DNA of 64,000 bases from VAZQ01 sp035693615 (GCA_035693615.1 DASSGH010000008.1:1-64000); one strand, 5' to 3'. Positions 42,749 through 51,219 are shown, counted from the stretch's first letter. The notes: generated from the sequence alone by a model not told the origin. Made by a program: numbers and translations.

Positions 42749-43136
42749 CCCTCTTGCGCCCCCACGGAGCTGCGCGGCGCCCCGCGCCCGGCTCCGTCAT
42801 GTGCCCTGCGGAACTATACGGAGCGCCACGCCCGCGTGTGCGGCCCGCGAGGGCGATAAGCGAGGTCTGCGCGAAAAATCTTGGCGATTGTTGCCGGCCG
42901 GAAACACTAAGGGACCGGGTCGGCGTGAGGGCGTCATGAATGAGGCCGCCAAGACGCTCCGCGTGCAATCTCGGACAGCCTCTCCGACGCTGTGATCGAG
43001 TAACCCTATTGACCGGTCTTGGGACAGTGCTACAGGCCAGCCGAGCTTGGCATGGCCGGTTTTGGCGACGTTGATCGAGCCGTGCGCAGCTCGAAGCGGA
43101 CGATGGAGGGGCGCTGAAGAAAGTTGGAGGTTCATG
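42749..43136. other. Divergent intergenic region without a visible gene
   Basis: These 388 bases lie between two divergent genes for envelope proteins and likely contain both promoters. I find no convincing ORF, RNA gene or long palindrome. A C/G-rich hairpin close to the barrel gene start (CGGAGC...GCTCCG) is the only structure. Confidence 0.55.
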
Positions 43137-43886
43137 ATGGCCGAGGCGAAGTTTTCTCAGATCGTTGCCACGCGCCTGGTCCTCGCCACCCTCGCATCCG
43201 CGGCGGCCTTCGCTTGTCTTGTCCCGAGCGTCGAGGCGCAAACCCCGCAGGCACAACCCGCGCCGTTCGTTGGGATCGTCGTGGTCGGTGAGGGGAGAGT
43301 GACGGTCGCCCCGGATTACGCGCAGATCGCGAGCGGCGTAAGCACCAGGGGCAAGACCGTGAAGGAGGCAAGCGACGCCAATTCGAAAACGATGGCTGCC
43401 ATCATCAAGGCGCTCCTCGAGTCCGGCGTTACGCAAAACGACGTGCAGACCTCGCGGTTTTCAGTCCAGCCGGTCTATGTGCCGCCGGCGCCGAACACCG
43501 AACCGAAACTTGCCGGATACAGCGTTTCCAACCAGCTCAGGGCGAAGATTCGGCAGATCGACAAGCTCGGCGAGATTCTCGATCGGTTGATCGCGGCGGG
43601 GGCAACCGACGTCGGGAACATCGCATTTTTGGTGTCCGACCCGTCAAAAGCGCTCGATCAGGCGCGCGAAGCCGCGATCGCCGACGCGCGACGCAAGGCC
43701 GAGGTCTATGCGCGCGCGGCCGGCATCCGGCTTGGGCAGGTGGAATGGATCACGGAGGCCTCCGGATTCGGTCCGGTTCCGCTGCGGGGACAAGGCGCGT
43801 CCGCCGCGCGCGCGGCGGTGCCGATTGCGACCGGCGACGACACGTTGGAAGTCACGGTCACGGTCGGCTTCACGATTGCGCCCTGA
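43137..43886 (+). CDS. Periplasmic SIMPL-domain (DUF541) protein
   Basis: This 249-residue protein has a signal peptide (to about VEAQ) and one SIMPL domain: VVVGEGRVTVAPDYAQIASGVSTRGKT, the paired-serine repeat ALLESGVTQNDVQTSRFSVQPVY, and the SVSNQLRAKIRQIDKLGEILDRLIAAGA segment are all typical. Relatives (YggE-like) are periplasmic and protect against oxidative stress or support other envelope functions, by unclear means. Two adjacent ATGs occur; 43137 is six bases from GGAGG and is preferred. Single gene. Confidence 0.9.
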   Translation: MAEAKFSQIVATRLVLATLASAAAFACLVPSVEAQTPQAQPAPFVGIVVVGEGRVTVAPDYAQIASGVSTRGKTVKEASDANSKTMAAIIKALLESGVTQNDVQTSRFSVQPVYVPPAPNTEPKLAGYSVSNQLRAKIRQIDKLGEILDRLIAAGATDVGNIAFLVSDPSKALDQAREAAIADARRKAEVYARAAGIRLGQVEWITEASGFGPVPLRGQGASAARAAVPIATGDDTLEVTVTVGFTIAP

Positions 43887-43950
43887 TGCGACCGCTAGGC
43901 TTATTGTCCTGTTAGGCGAAAAGTGGACCAGCCAACGGAGGAGGGCCCCC

Positions 43951-44754
43951 TCACCAGCTGCGCTTGAAGCCGGCCCGCAGACTCTTCGAGAACTCGCCGG
44001 CCGCGGTTTCGCTCACCGAGCCGGTCACGCTGAACGGTCCGCCGAGCAGCTTCTGCTCCGCGCTCAGCGTGCGCAGCCATTTGTCGTCGCTGCTCGAAAT
44101 ATCGGCGCCGAGCGACACGCTGGTGTCGGTCGGCAGGAAGTTGAAACGCAGCGCCTGGCTGCTGGCCCAGCCGTGGGCTTGGCCGCTCGCGTTCGGCAGC
44201 GAATGGGTCATCGAAATGCCGTTCTGCCACGTCAGCGCGACATCGTCGCCAAGCGGCACGGCCCGGCTCAGCGTCGTGCCGAGCTTGCTTCGCTCCTGCG
44301 ACGGATCGATTCGCGTCTCGATCGACGTCTGGTCCCAGCCGAGCGGGGCCTGCATGCCCGGCGCGGTGACGGTGGCCCAGGCGACACCGGTCGATTGATC
44401 GGGCACGGCGCCGGCGGTCAACGGCTCGGGCTGGAAGGTCGCGGCGGGAATCGCCGGCTTGGTGTAATCAACTCCGACTTTGCCGGACCAGTCGGCCGCG
44501 GACGCTTTGCCGGTGGACGGATGGATGGGGCCGAGCTTTCCGGGGTCGGGTTCCGGCGTCGAGAGGTCGAGTTCCGGCATCGACGGGTCGAGCGGCGCGT
44601 CGGGGGAGAGCTCGGCCGGCGCCGCGTCGCTCGACGGCTCCGCGGTCTGCGCGCGTGCCGCGCCCGGCAGCAACGTCAGCGCCAGTGACAGCGCGCAGAG
44701 CTGCAGTCCTCGCATTCGATGCATCGGGCCGATCCGCAGGTTCATTGCTGCCAT
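43951..44754 (-). CDS. Secreted hypothetical protein, probable outer-membrane-associated
   Basis: This roughly 267-residue protein has an N-terminal signal peptide (RGLQLCALSLALTLLPGAARAQ). A Pro/Asp/Glu-rich low-complexity stretch follows (SSDAAPAELSPDAPLDPSMPEL...), then a domain of alternating polar and hydrophobic residues with many Ser, Thr and Trp, ending SKSLRAGFKRSW, compatible with beta-strands at the outer membrane. I do not recognise a named family. Several ATGs are possible (44775, 44754, 44745); 44754 has GGGAT nearby. It converges with the SIMPL gene. Function unknown. Confidence 0.72.
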   Translation of the reverse strand: MAAMNLRIGPMHRMRGLQLCALSLALTLLPGAARAQTAEPSSDAAPAELSPDAPLDPSMPELDLSTPEPDPGKLGPIHPSTGKASAADWSGKVGVDYTKPAIPAATFQPEPLTAGAVPDQSTGVAWATVTAPGMQAPLGWDQTSIETRIDPSQERSKLGTTLSRAVPLGDDVALTWQNGISMTHSLPNASGQAHGWASSQALRFNFLPTDTSVSLGADISSSDDKWLRTLSAEQKLLGGPFSVTGSVSETAAGEFSKSLRAGFKRSW

Positions 44755-45027
44755 CGAATCCCATGGCCTTGGCATTTTCTGGGCGAATGTGCCGAACGCG
44801 AAGATCGCGCGGCGGGCAGGGACACAATTTCGCGATTGGCGCGATGGTTAACGGCCTGGAGCAACCCAACGCGTTGAAAATCTTCGCATCGTGCAAAGGC
44901 CCTGCGCGCGGGCTGCGGCTTTCGCGCCACACTCAACCATGAAACGCAAGCGAGGGCTCATGCGTTAAGCGCATGGGCAGAGTGTCAACTCTAGCCTTTG
45001 CCGCTCTCGGCTGCGGAGGAGCATGGC

Positions 45028-45468
45028 ATGTGGCGTGGAACGCGGCCCCAAGCGCGCGGTATAATGGTGATCACGCTTTTTGCGTGCGCGCTCGCCGCGG
45101 CCGAGAGCGGGTATCGCGGGCTCGTCGATCAGGATGCGTGGGCGATGGACGAGACGACGGGCCGCGCCGACCCCTCCGGCGGCAAGTCCGCGCGGGGTGA
45201 ACTCGCGTTGAGCGACGAGCAGCGCGGCCGCATCTATGACAGCGTGATGCGCATGCCTGATGCGCCGGTCTCGCAGGCGCCGCCGCCCGCGGTCGCCGAC
45301 GCCCTGCCGCCCGGCGTGCCGATGCAGGATTTGCCCGCCGCCGTCGCCCGCGACGTTCCGCCCGTGCAGGGGCACAAATTCGTGAAGTTCGACGACCGCA
45401 TCGTGGTGGTCGATCCTGCGAGCCGCCTGGTCGTGGCGATGATCCCGCGCTACCGCCTGCTGCCGTAG
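45028..45468 (+). CDS. Small exported protein with DUF1236-like C-terminus
   Basis: This 146-residue protein has a hydrophobic N-terminal segment (MVITLFACALAAAE) that could be a signal peptide. The C-terminal half has the pattern of DUF1236 proteins of Hyphomicrobiales: EQRGRIYDSVMRMP, then LPPGVPMQDLP and KFVKFDDRIVVVDPASRLVVAMI. The ATG at 45028 is chosen because GGAGGA lies seven bases before it. A composite repeat follows. Molecular function of the domain is unknown. Confidence 0.75.
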   Translation: MWRGTRPQARGIMVITLFACALAAAESGYRGLVDQDAWAMDETTGRADPSGGKSARGELALSDEQRGRIYDSVMRMPDAPVSQAPPPAVADALPPGVPMQDLPAAVARDVPPVQGHKFVKFDDRIVVVDPASRLVVAMIPRYRLLP

Positions 45469-45489
45469 ATTCAACGCCATCTATCCACG

Positions 45490-45679
45490 CGTCATGGCCG
45501 GGCTTGGCACCGCAAGTCGGGTTTACCCGACTTGCGGCGTTCATAGTCCAGAACTCGGGCAAGCCCGAGTTCTGGTGCCATCCACGTCTTCATTCGCGCC
45601 GCCGCAAAGACGTAGGATGCCCGGCAGCGCAGACAAGTTTACGCAGTCTGCGCAAGCTTGACTGCGTGCCGGGCATGAC
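45490..45679. repeat. Composite palindromic repeat, copy B
   Basis: It starts CGTCATGGCCGGGCTTGG, followed by hairpin B (arms CCGCAAGTCGGGT and ACCCGACTTGCGG, 45510-45537), hairpin A (arms CCAGAACTCGGGC and GCCCGAGTTCTGG, 45548-45575), then ATCCACGTCTTC facing AAGACGTAGGAT. The third arm is different here: GCGCAGAC, CAGTCTGCGC and TTGACTGCG pieces inside a TGCCCGG/CCGGGCA stem. Orientation is opposite to copies A, C and E. It lies in the gap before the GST gene. Confidence 0.9.
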
Positions 45680-45837
45680 AGCTGAGTAGGCGGTCGGCGC
45701 GGGGCAGCGTGCGCTGATCGCTTCGGCGTTGGTCCGACCGCGCTGGCATCCGCCAAAGCGGCATCTTATCATCGCCGACATCGTGCTTTCGCGACATGAC
45801 GCCGGCACGGATCGCGACCGACAAGGAGGAATTGGCG

Positions 45838-46452
45838 ATGTTGACGTTGTACTATGCCCCGGGGGCCTGCTCGATGGCTGCGCACATCGTGCTGGAGGAG
45901 AGCGGCGAGAAATATCAGCCGCAGCGGGTCGACCTCGCCGGCGGCGAGCAGCGCTCCGAGGCTTACCTCAAGATCAACCCGCAGGGCCGAGTGCCGGCGC
46001 TGAAGCTCGACGGCGGCGAGCCGCTCGCCGAGAACACCGCCATCCTGCCCTATCTCGGCAAGCGCTTCGGGCTGTGGCCGACCGATCCGCTGGCGGAAGC
46101 CAAGGCGCTGTCGCTGATCGGCTTCTTCGCCGCAAGCGTACACCCCGCGCACGCCCATGTCGGACGACCCGAGCGCTACGCCGCGGACCCCTCCGCCTTC
46201 CCCACGCTCAAGGAAGTGGGACTCAAGACCTTCCACGGCTATCTCAAGCAGATCGACTCGAGGCTCGCCGGGCGCGAGTGGTTCGGCGACAAATACTCCG
46301 TGGTCGATCCCTATGGTTTCGTGTTCTACACCTGGGGCGTGCGCCGCGAGCTGCCCATGGGGGAGCTCAAGCACTACACCGCGTTCAAGGACCGCATGCT
46401 GACGCGCCCCGCGGTCAAACGCGTGGTCGAGGACGAAAAGGTCAAGGTCTGA
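45838..46452 (+). CDS. Glutathione S-transferase, beta class
   Basis: This 204-residue cytoplasmic enzyme has the thioredoxin-like N-terminal domain (MLTLYYAPGACSMAAHIVLEE) with Cys11, the catalytic cysteine of bacterial beta-class GSTs, and the glutathione-binding NPQGRVPAL and AENTAILPYLG patterns. The all-helical C-terminal domain follows. AAGGAGGA lies eight bases before the ATG at 45838, so an upstream in-frame ATG is rejected. A terminator-like hairpin follows the gene. It conjugates or reduces electrophiles; substrate unknown. Confidence 0.92.
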   Translation: MLTLYYAPGACSMAAHIVLEESGEKYQPQRVDLAGGEQRSEAYLKINPQGRVPALKLDGGEPLAENTAILPYLGKRFGLWPTDPLAEAKALSLIGFFAASVHPAHAHVGRPERYAADPSAFPTLKEVGLKTFHGYLKQIDSRLAGREWFGDKYSVVDPYGFVFYTWGVRRELPMGELKHYTAFKDRMLTRPAVKRVVEDEKVKV

Positions 46453-46641
46453 AGCCGCTCTCGGCACTGACGAAGAGATAGTTGCTCGATTCAATCGGGA
46501 CACGCCCTAGCTCGCCCTCCAGTGTGAGCTACTTCACTCTGGCTCCGGCGCGGCCCTCGTATGCTGGCGAGGTCACCGAGCGATCGGTGATGATGGTAGG
46601 TGTCCTACCATCGCCCGCTTGGGCGTTTCCTCCCTCGACTT

Positions 46642-46673
46642 GGCCTCGCCGGCTCCGCCGGCGGGGCCCTTTT
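46642..46673 (+). terminator. Rho-independent terminator candidate, plus strand
   Basis: The stem GGCCTCGCCGG pairs with CCGGCGGGGCC (one T-G wobble) around a five-base loop and is followed by CTTTT. It lies about 190 bases after the GST stop. Confidence 0.7.
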
Positions 46674-46676
46674 CGC

Positions 46677-46708
46677 AAAAAAAACGCGCGCCGGCTTGGC
46701 CGGCGCGC
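46677..46708 (-). terminator. Rho-independent terminator, minus strand
   Basis: Read on the minus strand, a perfect ten-base-pair stem (46686-46695 with 46699-46708, loop three bases) is followed by eight Ts. It lies 24 bases after the stop of the minus-strand coiled-coil gene and is a strong intrinsic terminator. Confidence 0.9.
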
Positions 46709-46732
46709 CGCCACTTGGCAGTGGTGAACTCG

Positions 46733-47110
46733 TTAGTCGCGCAGGCTTGGCGCGTCAGGCACCTTTTTCCAGTGCGTCAGGCTTTCGGCGATGATCTTCG
46801 TCGATTGCAAAGCTGCCTGGCTCAAGGTCGCGTATTCGACGATCTCGCGTTGCACCCGCGCGGCCTCGCTTTGCAGCGTGTCGCGCAACGTCTGCAGCTC
46901 GGTGATGAGCCGGTCGATCTCCTGCACCGAGGTGCCCGCCACGCGCCCTAACAGCTGGTTGATGTTGTTGGCGACGAGCTCGCTGTCGCTCTCCGGCTGG
47001 CGGCGAATGCCTACGACGTCACGGCGGACGAATTCGCGGATCTCGCCTTCTACTTCCGTCTCCGGCAACGTATCGATCTCGGCGGACTCACGCGTCTTGA
47101 GAAAGCTCAT
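46733..47110 (-). CDS. Conserved hypothetical coiled-coil protein
   Basis: This 125-residue soluble protein without signal peptide has an acidic N-terminal third (MSFLKTRESAEIDTLPETEVEGEI) and a long helical, heptad-like region from about 45 to 115 (VANNINQLLGRVAGTSVQEIDRLI, then ELQTLRDTLQSEAARVQREI). It probably forms a coiled-coil dimer. I recognise similar proteins as unnamed in Bradyrhizobium relatives but know no function. It ends in a strong terminator, and a composite repeat lies upstream, so it is a single-gene unit. Confidence 0.8.
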   Translation of the reverse strand: MSFLKTRESAEIDTLPETEVEGEIREFVRRDVVGIRRQPESDSELVANNINQLLGRVAGTSVQEIDRLITELQTLRDTLQSEAARVQREIVEYATLSQAALQSTKIIAESLTHWKKVPDAPSLRD

Positions 47111-47277
47111 GATGGGTACCCCCGTTCAGCGCCCTACCCCGTCGGGCAGAACTCCACGGGTTACTTTCCGCACGAGAATGTGACGACTTCACGGCCAAAT
47201 AAAATCCGTGCCGTGGCTTTTGCGCGATCCTGCCGTACCGGTAAACGCCAGGGCTCCGAGGGCGCGTTGTCCGCAGT

Positions 47278-47462
47278 CGTCATGCGCGGGCAGAAGCGCG
47301 TCGAAGACGCGCGCAAGCGCGCTCATGACCCGCGCATCCATCGAAAAAAGCGTTTCGCTCAACGGATGGATTGCAACGGAACTCGGGCTCGCCCGAGTTC
47401 CGCAATATTGAAGTGCCGCAAGCCGGGCGAGCCCGACTTGCGGTGTCAAGCCCGGCAATGAC
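47278..47462. repeat. Composite palindromic repeat, copy C
   Basis: The third arm comes first (GGGCAGAAGCGCGTC, GAAGACGCGCGCAAG, CGCGCTCATGACCCG), then GCATCCATCG facing GGATGGATTGC. Hairpin A follows (arms CGGAACTCGGGC and GCCCGAGTTCCG, 47377-47402), then hairpin B (arms CCGCAAGCCGGGC and GCCCGACTTGCGG, 47416-47443), and the end GTCAAGCCCGGCAATGAC. It fills much of the 443-base gap between two minus-strand genes, which otherwise shows no gene. Confidence 0.9.
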
Positions 47463-47553
47463 TGGGGATAGGTCGGCGCCGAGGCCCTTGCAATCCTCGA
47501 GGCACCTTCTGCGCCACGGCAGCGCAATCGGCCAGCGCTTGCATCGCTGCTGC

Positions 47554-48087
47554 CTATTTCGCGGCCGCCTTCATCTTGTCGTAGAGGAAAACGTAAACCT
47601 GCTTGTCGAGCGGCTTGTGGCAGTTGAAGCAGGCGCCGAGGTTGGCGGCGGTGTTCACCGTCTTGTCCGGTTTGAAAGCCTGGTACTCCCACTCGCCGTT
47701 GCGCACGTTGTCCGGGTACTCGCTGCCCCACCCCGTGCGCTTCTCCATGGTCGCATAGCCGATGAGGTTGCCTTTGACGAAGCGGCCGTTGGCGTCCTTT
47801 TCCGGATTGCCTTGGGCATCGAGCTTGGCGGCGTATTGGCGCATGGTGATCACGGTGCCGCTCGGCAGCGGCTCACCCTTCTTGGCGGCGTCGAGCGCCG
47901 CCGCGTTGGCATAGAATTCGCGGAACTGCTTGTTGTCGGCGCGATCGACCGTGGTGAAGAGGACGCCCGCCTCGTGGTTCTCCGGAAAGGCGACTTTGTC
48001 GCCGCCGGCGGATGCCGGGGCGGCGACGGCGAGTGCCGCGAGCGCGGCTGCGGCGGACGCGATGGTGATATTGCTGCGCAGTGTCAT
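47554..48087 (-). CDS. Cytochrome P460-family protein
   Basis: This 177-residue periplasmic haem protein has a signal peptide (MTLRSNITIASAAAALAALAVAAPASA) and one haem c site CFNCH in GACFNCHKP near the C-terminus, with the family pattern KVAFPENHEAGVLFTTVDRADNKQFREFYAN after the signal. Cytochromes P460 oxidise hydroxylamine or handle nitric oxide; related cytochrome c'-beta proteins only bind gases. Whether the cross-linking lysine is present cannot be decided by eye. GGGGGAGA lies before the ATG at 48087. No other nitrogen-oxide gene is adjacent. Confidence 0.87.
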   Translation of the reverse strand: MTLRSNITIASAAAALAALAVAAPASAGGDKVAFPENHEAGVLFTTVDRADNKQFREFYANAAALDAAKKGEPLPSGTVITMRQYAAKLDAQGNPEKDANGRFVKGNLIGYATMEKRTGWGSEYPDNVRNGEWEYQAFKPDKTVNTAANLGACFNCHKPLDKQVYVFLYDKMKAAAK

Positions 48088-48236
48088 GGTGTCTCCCCCT
48101 CTGTTGCCGGCCCGGCGTGCCGTGTGCCCGGTCTCCCGCGCGCGGCTCGTTCCAGCATATTTCGAAACGGCGCGCGGCGGTTGTAACATGGCGGTGATGC
48201 TTTGCCGCCGACCGTCCGCCTGTCCCGAGCCGCCGC

Positions 48237-48965
48237 ATGCCCGCTGACGCCGTCGCGCCGCTGACCTTTGCGGTCGGCGACATTCATGGCTGTCTCGATA
48301 AGCTCGACCGCCTGCTCGCGGCGTGCGAGGCGCACGCCGGGGCGCGCCCGGCGCGCTACGTCTTTCTCGGGGACTACATCGATCGCGGGCCGCACAGCCG
48401 CGGCGTGATCGACCGGCTCATGGCCGAGCAGGCGGCGCGGCCCGGCACCGTCGTGTGCCTGCGCGGCAACCACGAGCAGATGGCGATCGACGCGCACGCG
48501 AGCGCGAGCGCGGTGCCGCTGTGGCTGGCGAACAATGCGCTCAGCACGTTGCGCAATTACGACGGCAGGTGCATCTCGCCGGAGCATCTCGCCTGGCTCA
48601 ACGCGCTGCCGTTCTGCCACGACGACGGGCTGCGCTTCTTCGTGCACGCCGGCATCGACCTGACGGTGCCGCTCGCCGCGCAAGCGCCGGAGGTCATGGT
48701 GTGGATGCGCGAGCCGTTCCTGAGCGAGTGCGATGCGGTCGATTGCGGCCGCTTCATCGTGCACGGCCACACGCCGCTGCAGGGCGGCACCCCCGACCTG
48801 CGCCGCCGCCGCGTCAACCTCGACACCGCCGCGGTGATGGGCGGCCCGCTCACCGCGGCGGTGTTCGACGACACGCAGGCGCCGCCGCTCGCCTTTTTGA
48901 CGGATCGGAGCGGGGAGCGGAGATCGCCGGCGCAGACGATGGGGGAGGGCAGAGAACGGCGGTAG
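48237..48965 (+). CDS. Metallophosphoesterase, PPP-type serine/threonine phosphatase
   Basis: This 242-residue enzyme of the lambda-phosphatase-like group has all metal motifs: GDIHG (14-18), GDYIDRG (45-51), GNHE (77-80), His137 in FVHAGID and HGH (176-178). It should be an active, cytoplasmic, dimetal phosphatase on proteins or small phosphoesters. It begins 149 bases from the divergent cytochrome P460 start. The last 20 residues are charged and may be a variable tail. Specific substrate unknown. Confidence 0.92.
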   Translation: MPADAVAPLTFAVGDIHGCLDKLDRLLAACEAHAGARPARYVFLGDYIDRGPHSRGVIDRLMAEQAARPGTVVCLRGNHEQMAIDAHASASAVPLWLANNALSTLRNYDGRCISPEHLAWLNALPFCHDDGLRFFVHAGIDLTVPLAAQAPEVMVWMREPFLSECDAVDCGRFIVHGHTPLQGGTPDLRRRRVNLDTAAVMGGPLTAAVFDDTQAPPLAFLTDRSGERRSPAQTMGEGRERR

Positions 48966-49082
48966 CGACGGTGCGCCAAAGGAAACGCGTAATCGTGCAA
49001 AAGCTTCATCTAAGCTGGAACGCGGTCCAGGAGCGTTTAATATCCTACGAATCAATCGTGGCATTCCTGGCGTAGCGCACGC

Positions 49083-49724
49083 ATGCACGACGTTCAACGC
49101 GACTTGCTCACCTTCGTCGGCAGACATCGCTTTGCGACTATTCTTGCCGATCCGCCGTGGCGATTCACCAATAAGACGGGCAAGATCGCTCCCGAGCATC
49201 GGCGGTTGTCGCGCTACGGGACGCTGAGTCTCGATGCGATAATTGCGTTGCCGGTCGAGCAGATCGCGGCGTCGACCGCGCACCTCTATCTGTGGTGCCC
49301 GAATGCTCTACTGCCTGAGGGGCTCGCGGTGATGAAGGCGTGGGGCTTTACCTACAAATCCAACATCGTCTGGCACAAGGTGCGCAAGGACGGCGGGTCG
49401 GATGGACGCGGGGTCGGTTTCTATTTCCGCAACGTCACCGAGCTCATGCTGTTCGGCGTGCGCGGCAAGAACGCGCGCACGTTGGCTCCCGGACGGGGGC
49501 AGGTGAATCTGTTGGCGACGCGCAAGCGTGAGCACTCGCGCAAGCCGGACGAGCAGTACCAGCTCATCGAGGCGTGCAGCTCTCCGCCCTATCTCGAGCT
49601 GTTCGCGCGCGGTACGCGCAAGGGATGGACGACGTGGGGCAACGAGGCCGACGACGGCTATCGTCCGACGTGGAAGACCTATGCCCACCATTCCGCGGCG
49701 GCGAGGATGATCGCCGCGGAGTAG
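49083..49724 (+). CDS. MT-A70-family adenine methyltransferase (orphan)
   Basis: This 213-residue protein has the MT-A70 catalytic motif DPPW at 23-26 in ATILADPPWRF, and the family segments HLYLWCPNALLPEGLAVMKAWGF, KSNIVWHKV and FRNVTELMLFGVRGK. It likely methylates the N6 of adenine in DNA; RNA is an alternative. No restriction endonuclease or specificity gene is adjacent, so it is an orphan or a phage-derived methyltransferase. A small basic-protein gene lies 21 bases beyond its stop on the other strand. Target sequence cannot be predicted. Confidence 0.9.
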   Translation: MHDVQRDLLTFVGRHRFATILADPPWRFTNKTGKIAPEHRRLSRYGTLSLDAIIALPVEQIAASTAHLYLWCPNALLPEGLAVMKAWGFTYKSNIVWHKVRKDGGSDGRGVGFYFRNVTELMLFGVRGKNARTLAPGRGQVNLLATRKREHSRKPDEQYQLIEACSSPPYLELFARGTRKGWTTWGNEADDGYRPTWKTYAHHSAAARMIAAE

Positions 49725-49745
49725 TGGCAGGCGCGCTGGACGCGG

Positions 49746-49901
49746 CTAGCTCTTCTTCGCGAACGGATTCTGACCGGGCTGGATTGGCTCCCGCGTCAGC
49801 GCGAAGGGCGAGAGGTTGGGGCCGCCGCCCTTCTTCTTCTTGTTCCACTCGGCCTTCGGCTTCTTCTTTTCCTTGTTGCTGCGCACCTGACCCTTGGCCA
49901 T
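49746..49901 (-). CDS. Small lysine-rich conserved hypothetical protein (51 residues)
   Basis: The minus strand encodes MAKGQVRSNKEKKKPKAEWN, then KKKKGGGPNLSPFALTREP and IQPGQNPFAKKS. The ATG at 49901 has GGAGAAGG just upstream. The protein is very basic, with no signal or membrane segment, and is likely disordered. I recall short proteins with the same MAKGQVRSN start in related Hyphomicrobiales, but cannot verify. It converges with the MT-A70 gene. A role in nucleic-acid or ribosome binding is only a guess from composition. Confidence 0.75.
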   Translation of the reverse strand: MAKGQVRSNKEKKKPKAEWNKKKKGGGPNLSPFALTREPIQPGQNPFAKKS

Positions 49902-50093
49902 GACCTTCTCCCGTGTTGTTCGCCCGCGCGTGCGGTGAATGGATTGAAGCGCTGCCGCCGTACGGATTCAAGCGGCGTCCTCGAGCCGCTATCGGGATAT
50001 GCGATCGAGCCAATTCCATCAGTCTTGGATTTTGCGACCGCAAATTGAATTTTAATATTGACTACGTTTCGAAGCTTTGCTAGAAGATGCGCA

Positions 50094-50380
50094 GCCTCGC
50101 TCGTTGAGGGCGTGTTCTCGAGACGATCCTGAATGCGGAGCGAGGCGTGGCGTCCTGCGGCGGCGGCTCGTAACCGCTCGCCCCGGGAGGCTCGGGACGC
50201 GCCGGGCGAGCATTACGACTCGTCTTTGCGGTCTGGGGCCCAAAACCGCCACGGTGGAGCGCCGAGAGGCGAGCGTCCCGCGTCATGGGACGCAAGGCGC
50301 CTCGCTAGGCGCCTGGCGTGTCGCGATATGGCACGCCGCACGGGTGTTCCGCCGAGCACCCGAACGTCTCTCGGCGCTCC
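50094..50380. other. Highly structured non-coding region, candidate structured RNA or dispersed element
   Basis: Stems visible in order are GCCTCGCT with AGCGAGGC (50094-50146) and GCTCGCCC with GGGCGAGC (50176-50211). Then a perfect 13-base-pair outer stem, GGAGCGCCGAGAG (50256-50268) with CTCTCGGCGCTCC (50368-50380), encloses four hairpins: GCGTCCC/GGGACGC, AGGCGCC/GGCGCCT, GGCGTG/CACGCC and CGGGTG/CACCCG. This makes a five-stem multibranch fold. Open frames cross it but have no ribosome site and are arginine-rich shadows. It is unlike any RNA family I can name. Confidence 0.65.
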
Positions 50381-50491
50381 GCCCACCCTCATTGGGGTGA
50401 GCGAAGCAAGAATGCAAAACCCGAGCGCAAAAAACGCGCCGCGGGAACGAGATGGGCTGTTTGAAATCGTGAGCTGTGGTTTATGCGACGC

Positions 50492-50675
50492 CCGTCCTCA
50501 TCCTGAGGAGCGCGCATGCGGAAGCCGTTCCGCAAAGTCGGACGCGCGTACGCGCGTCTCGAAGGATGAGGACGAAAGTTAGTGCGCCCTCATGCTTCGA
50601 GACGCATCGCAGCGCTGCGAGGCTGTTGAAGCGCTTGCGCACGCGACGCTGCGATGCTCCTCAGCATGAGGGCAG
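50492..50675. repeat. Palindromic repeat with CCTCATCCTGAGGAGC-type arms
   Basis: It contains two linked inverted pairs. CCTCATCCTGAGGAGC (50496) faces CGTCTCGAAGGATGAGG (50555-50571). CCCTCATGCTTCGAGACGC (50587) faces GCGATGCTCCTCAGCATGAGGG (50651-50672). It is different from the composite family above. Similar units are widespread in Bradyrhizobium-type genomes in my recollection. It lies upstream of nothing but the convergent end of the VOC gene. Confidence 0.8.
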
Positions 50676-50784
50676 GACACGTGCTTGGTCCGGGCCAAGA
50701 ACCAACCTGCGGATGTAGAAAAGTGGCGCCGACGAGGGCTCCCTGTTTCCGGCACAGGGAGCTGCGCAACTCGAGCGTGTGCGG

Positions 50785-51219
50785 CTATTTCTTTTTCTTC
50801 GCCGCGCGCCTCTTCTTCGGCGGCGGCTTGTACACCATGCCTTCGAGCTTCATGCCGTCGGGGTCGGTGAAATAGACCGCGTAGTACGAACGGCCGTAAT
50901 ATTCGCCGGGCGGATCGACGACGGTCATCCCGTGCTCGGCGAGAAAAGCGCCGAGCGCGTCCACATCCTTGCGGCTCGAAAGCTCGAAGGCGTAGTGGTG
51001 AAAGCCGATGTCGCCCTTGCGGTACTTGAGCTTCCTGCCTTGCGCATCGGCGGCGGCGATCCAGAACAACGTCTTGCCGTTGCTCCAGCCGGCCATGTCG
51101 CCGTACTCGTGTTTGAGCTTGAAGCCGAGAAAGCCGAGCAGCTTGCCGTAGAACTCCTTCGAGCGGGCGAAGTCGCCGACGCTGAGCACCAGATGATCGA
51201 TGCCGACGACGCGGGGCAT
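50785..51219 (-). CDS. VOC-family (glyoxalase-like) protein with lysine-rich tail
   Basis: This 144-residue protein is a VOC metalloenzyme or binding protein: VVGIDHLVLSVGDFARSKEFYGKLLGFLG opens the first module and KGDIGFHHYAFELSSRKDVDAL the second, with YAVYFTDPDGMKLEGM giving the last metal-site strand. The C-terminus ends PPPKKRRAAKKKK, a basic tail absent from typical family members. Relatives include dioxygenases, glyoxalases and resistance proteins; the reaction cannot be told. It lies downstream of uvrB on the same strand, separated by composite repeat D. Confidence 0.87.
   Translation of the reverse strand: MPRVVGIDHLVLSVGDFARSKEFYGKLLGFLGFKLKHEYGDMAGWSNGKTLFWIAAADAQGRKLKYRKGDIGFHHYAFELSSRKDVDALGAFLAEHGMTVVDPPGEYYGRSYYAVYFTDPDGMKLEGMVYKPPPKKRRAAKKKK

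Noticed and set aside
49083..49724. A restriction-modification system
   Set aside because: Only the methyltransferase is present. The neighbouring 51-residue protein is too small and basic to be an endonuclease.
50133..50582. A 149-residue plus-strand protein across the structured region
   Set aside because: It has no ribosome site, an arginine-rich composition typical of shadow frames in GC-rich repeats, and it runs through two repeat elements.
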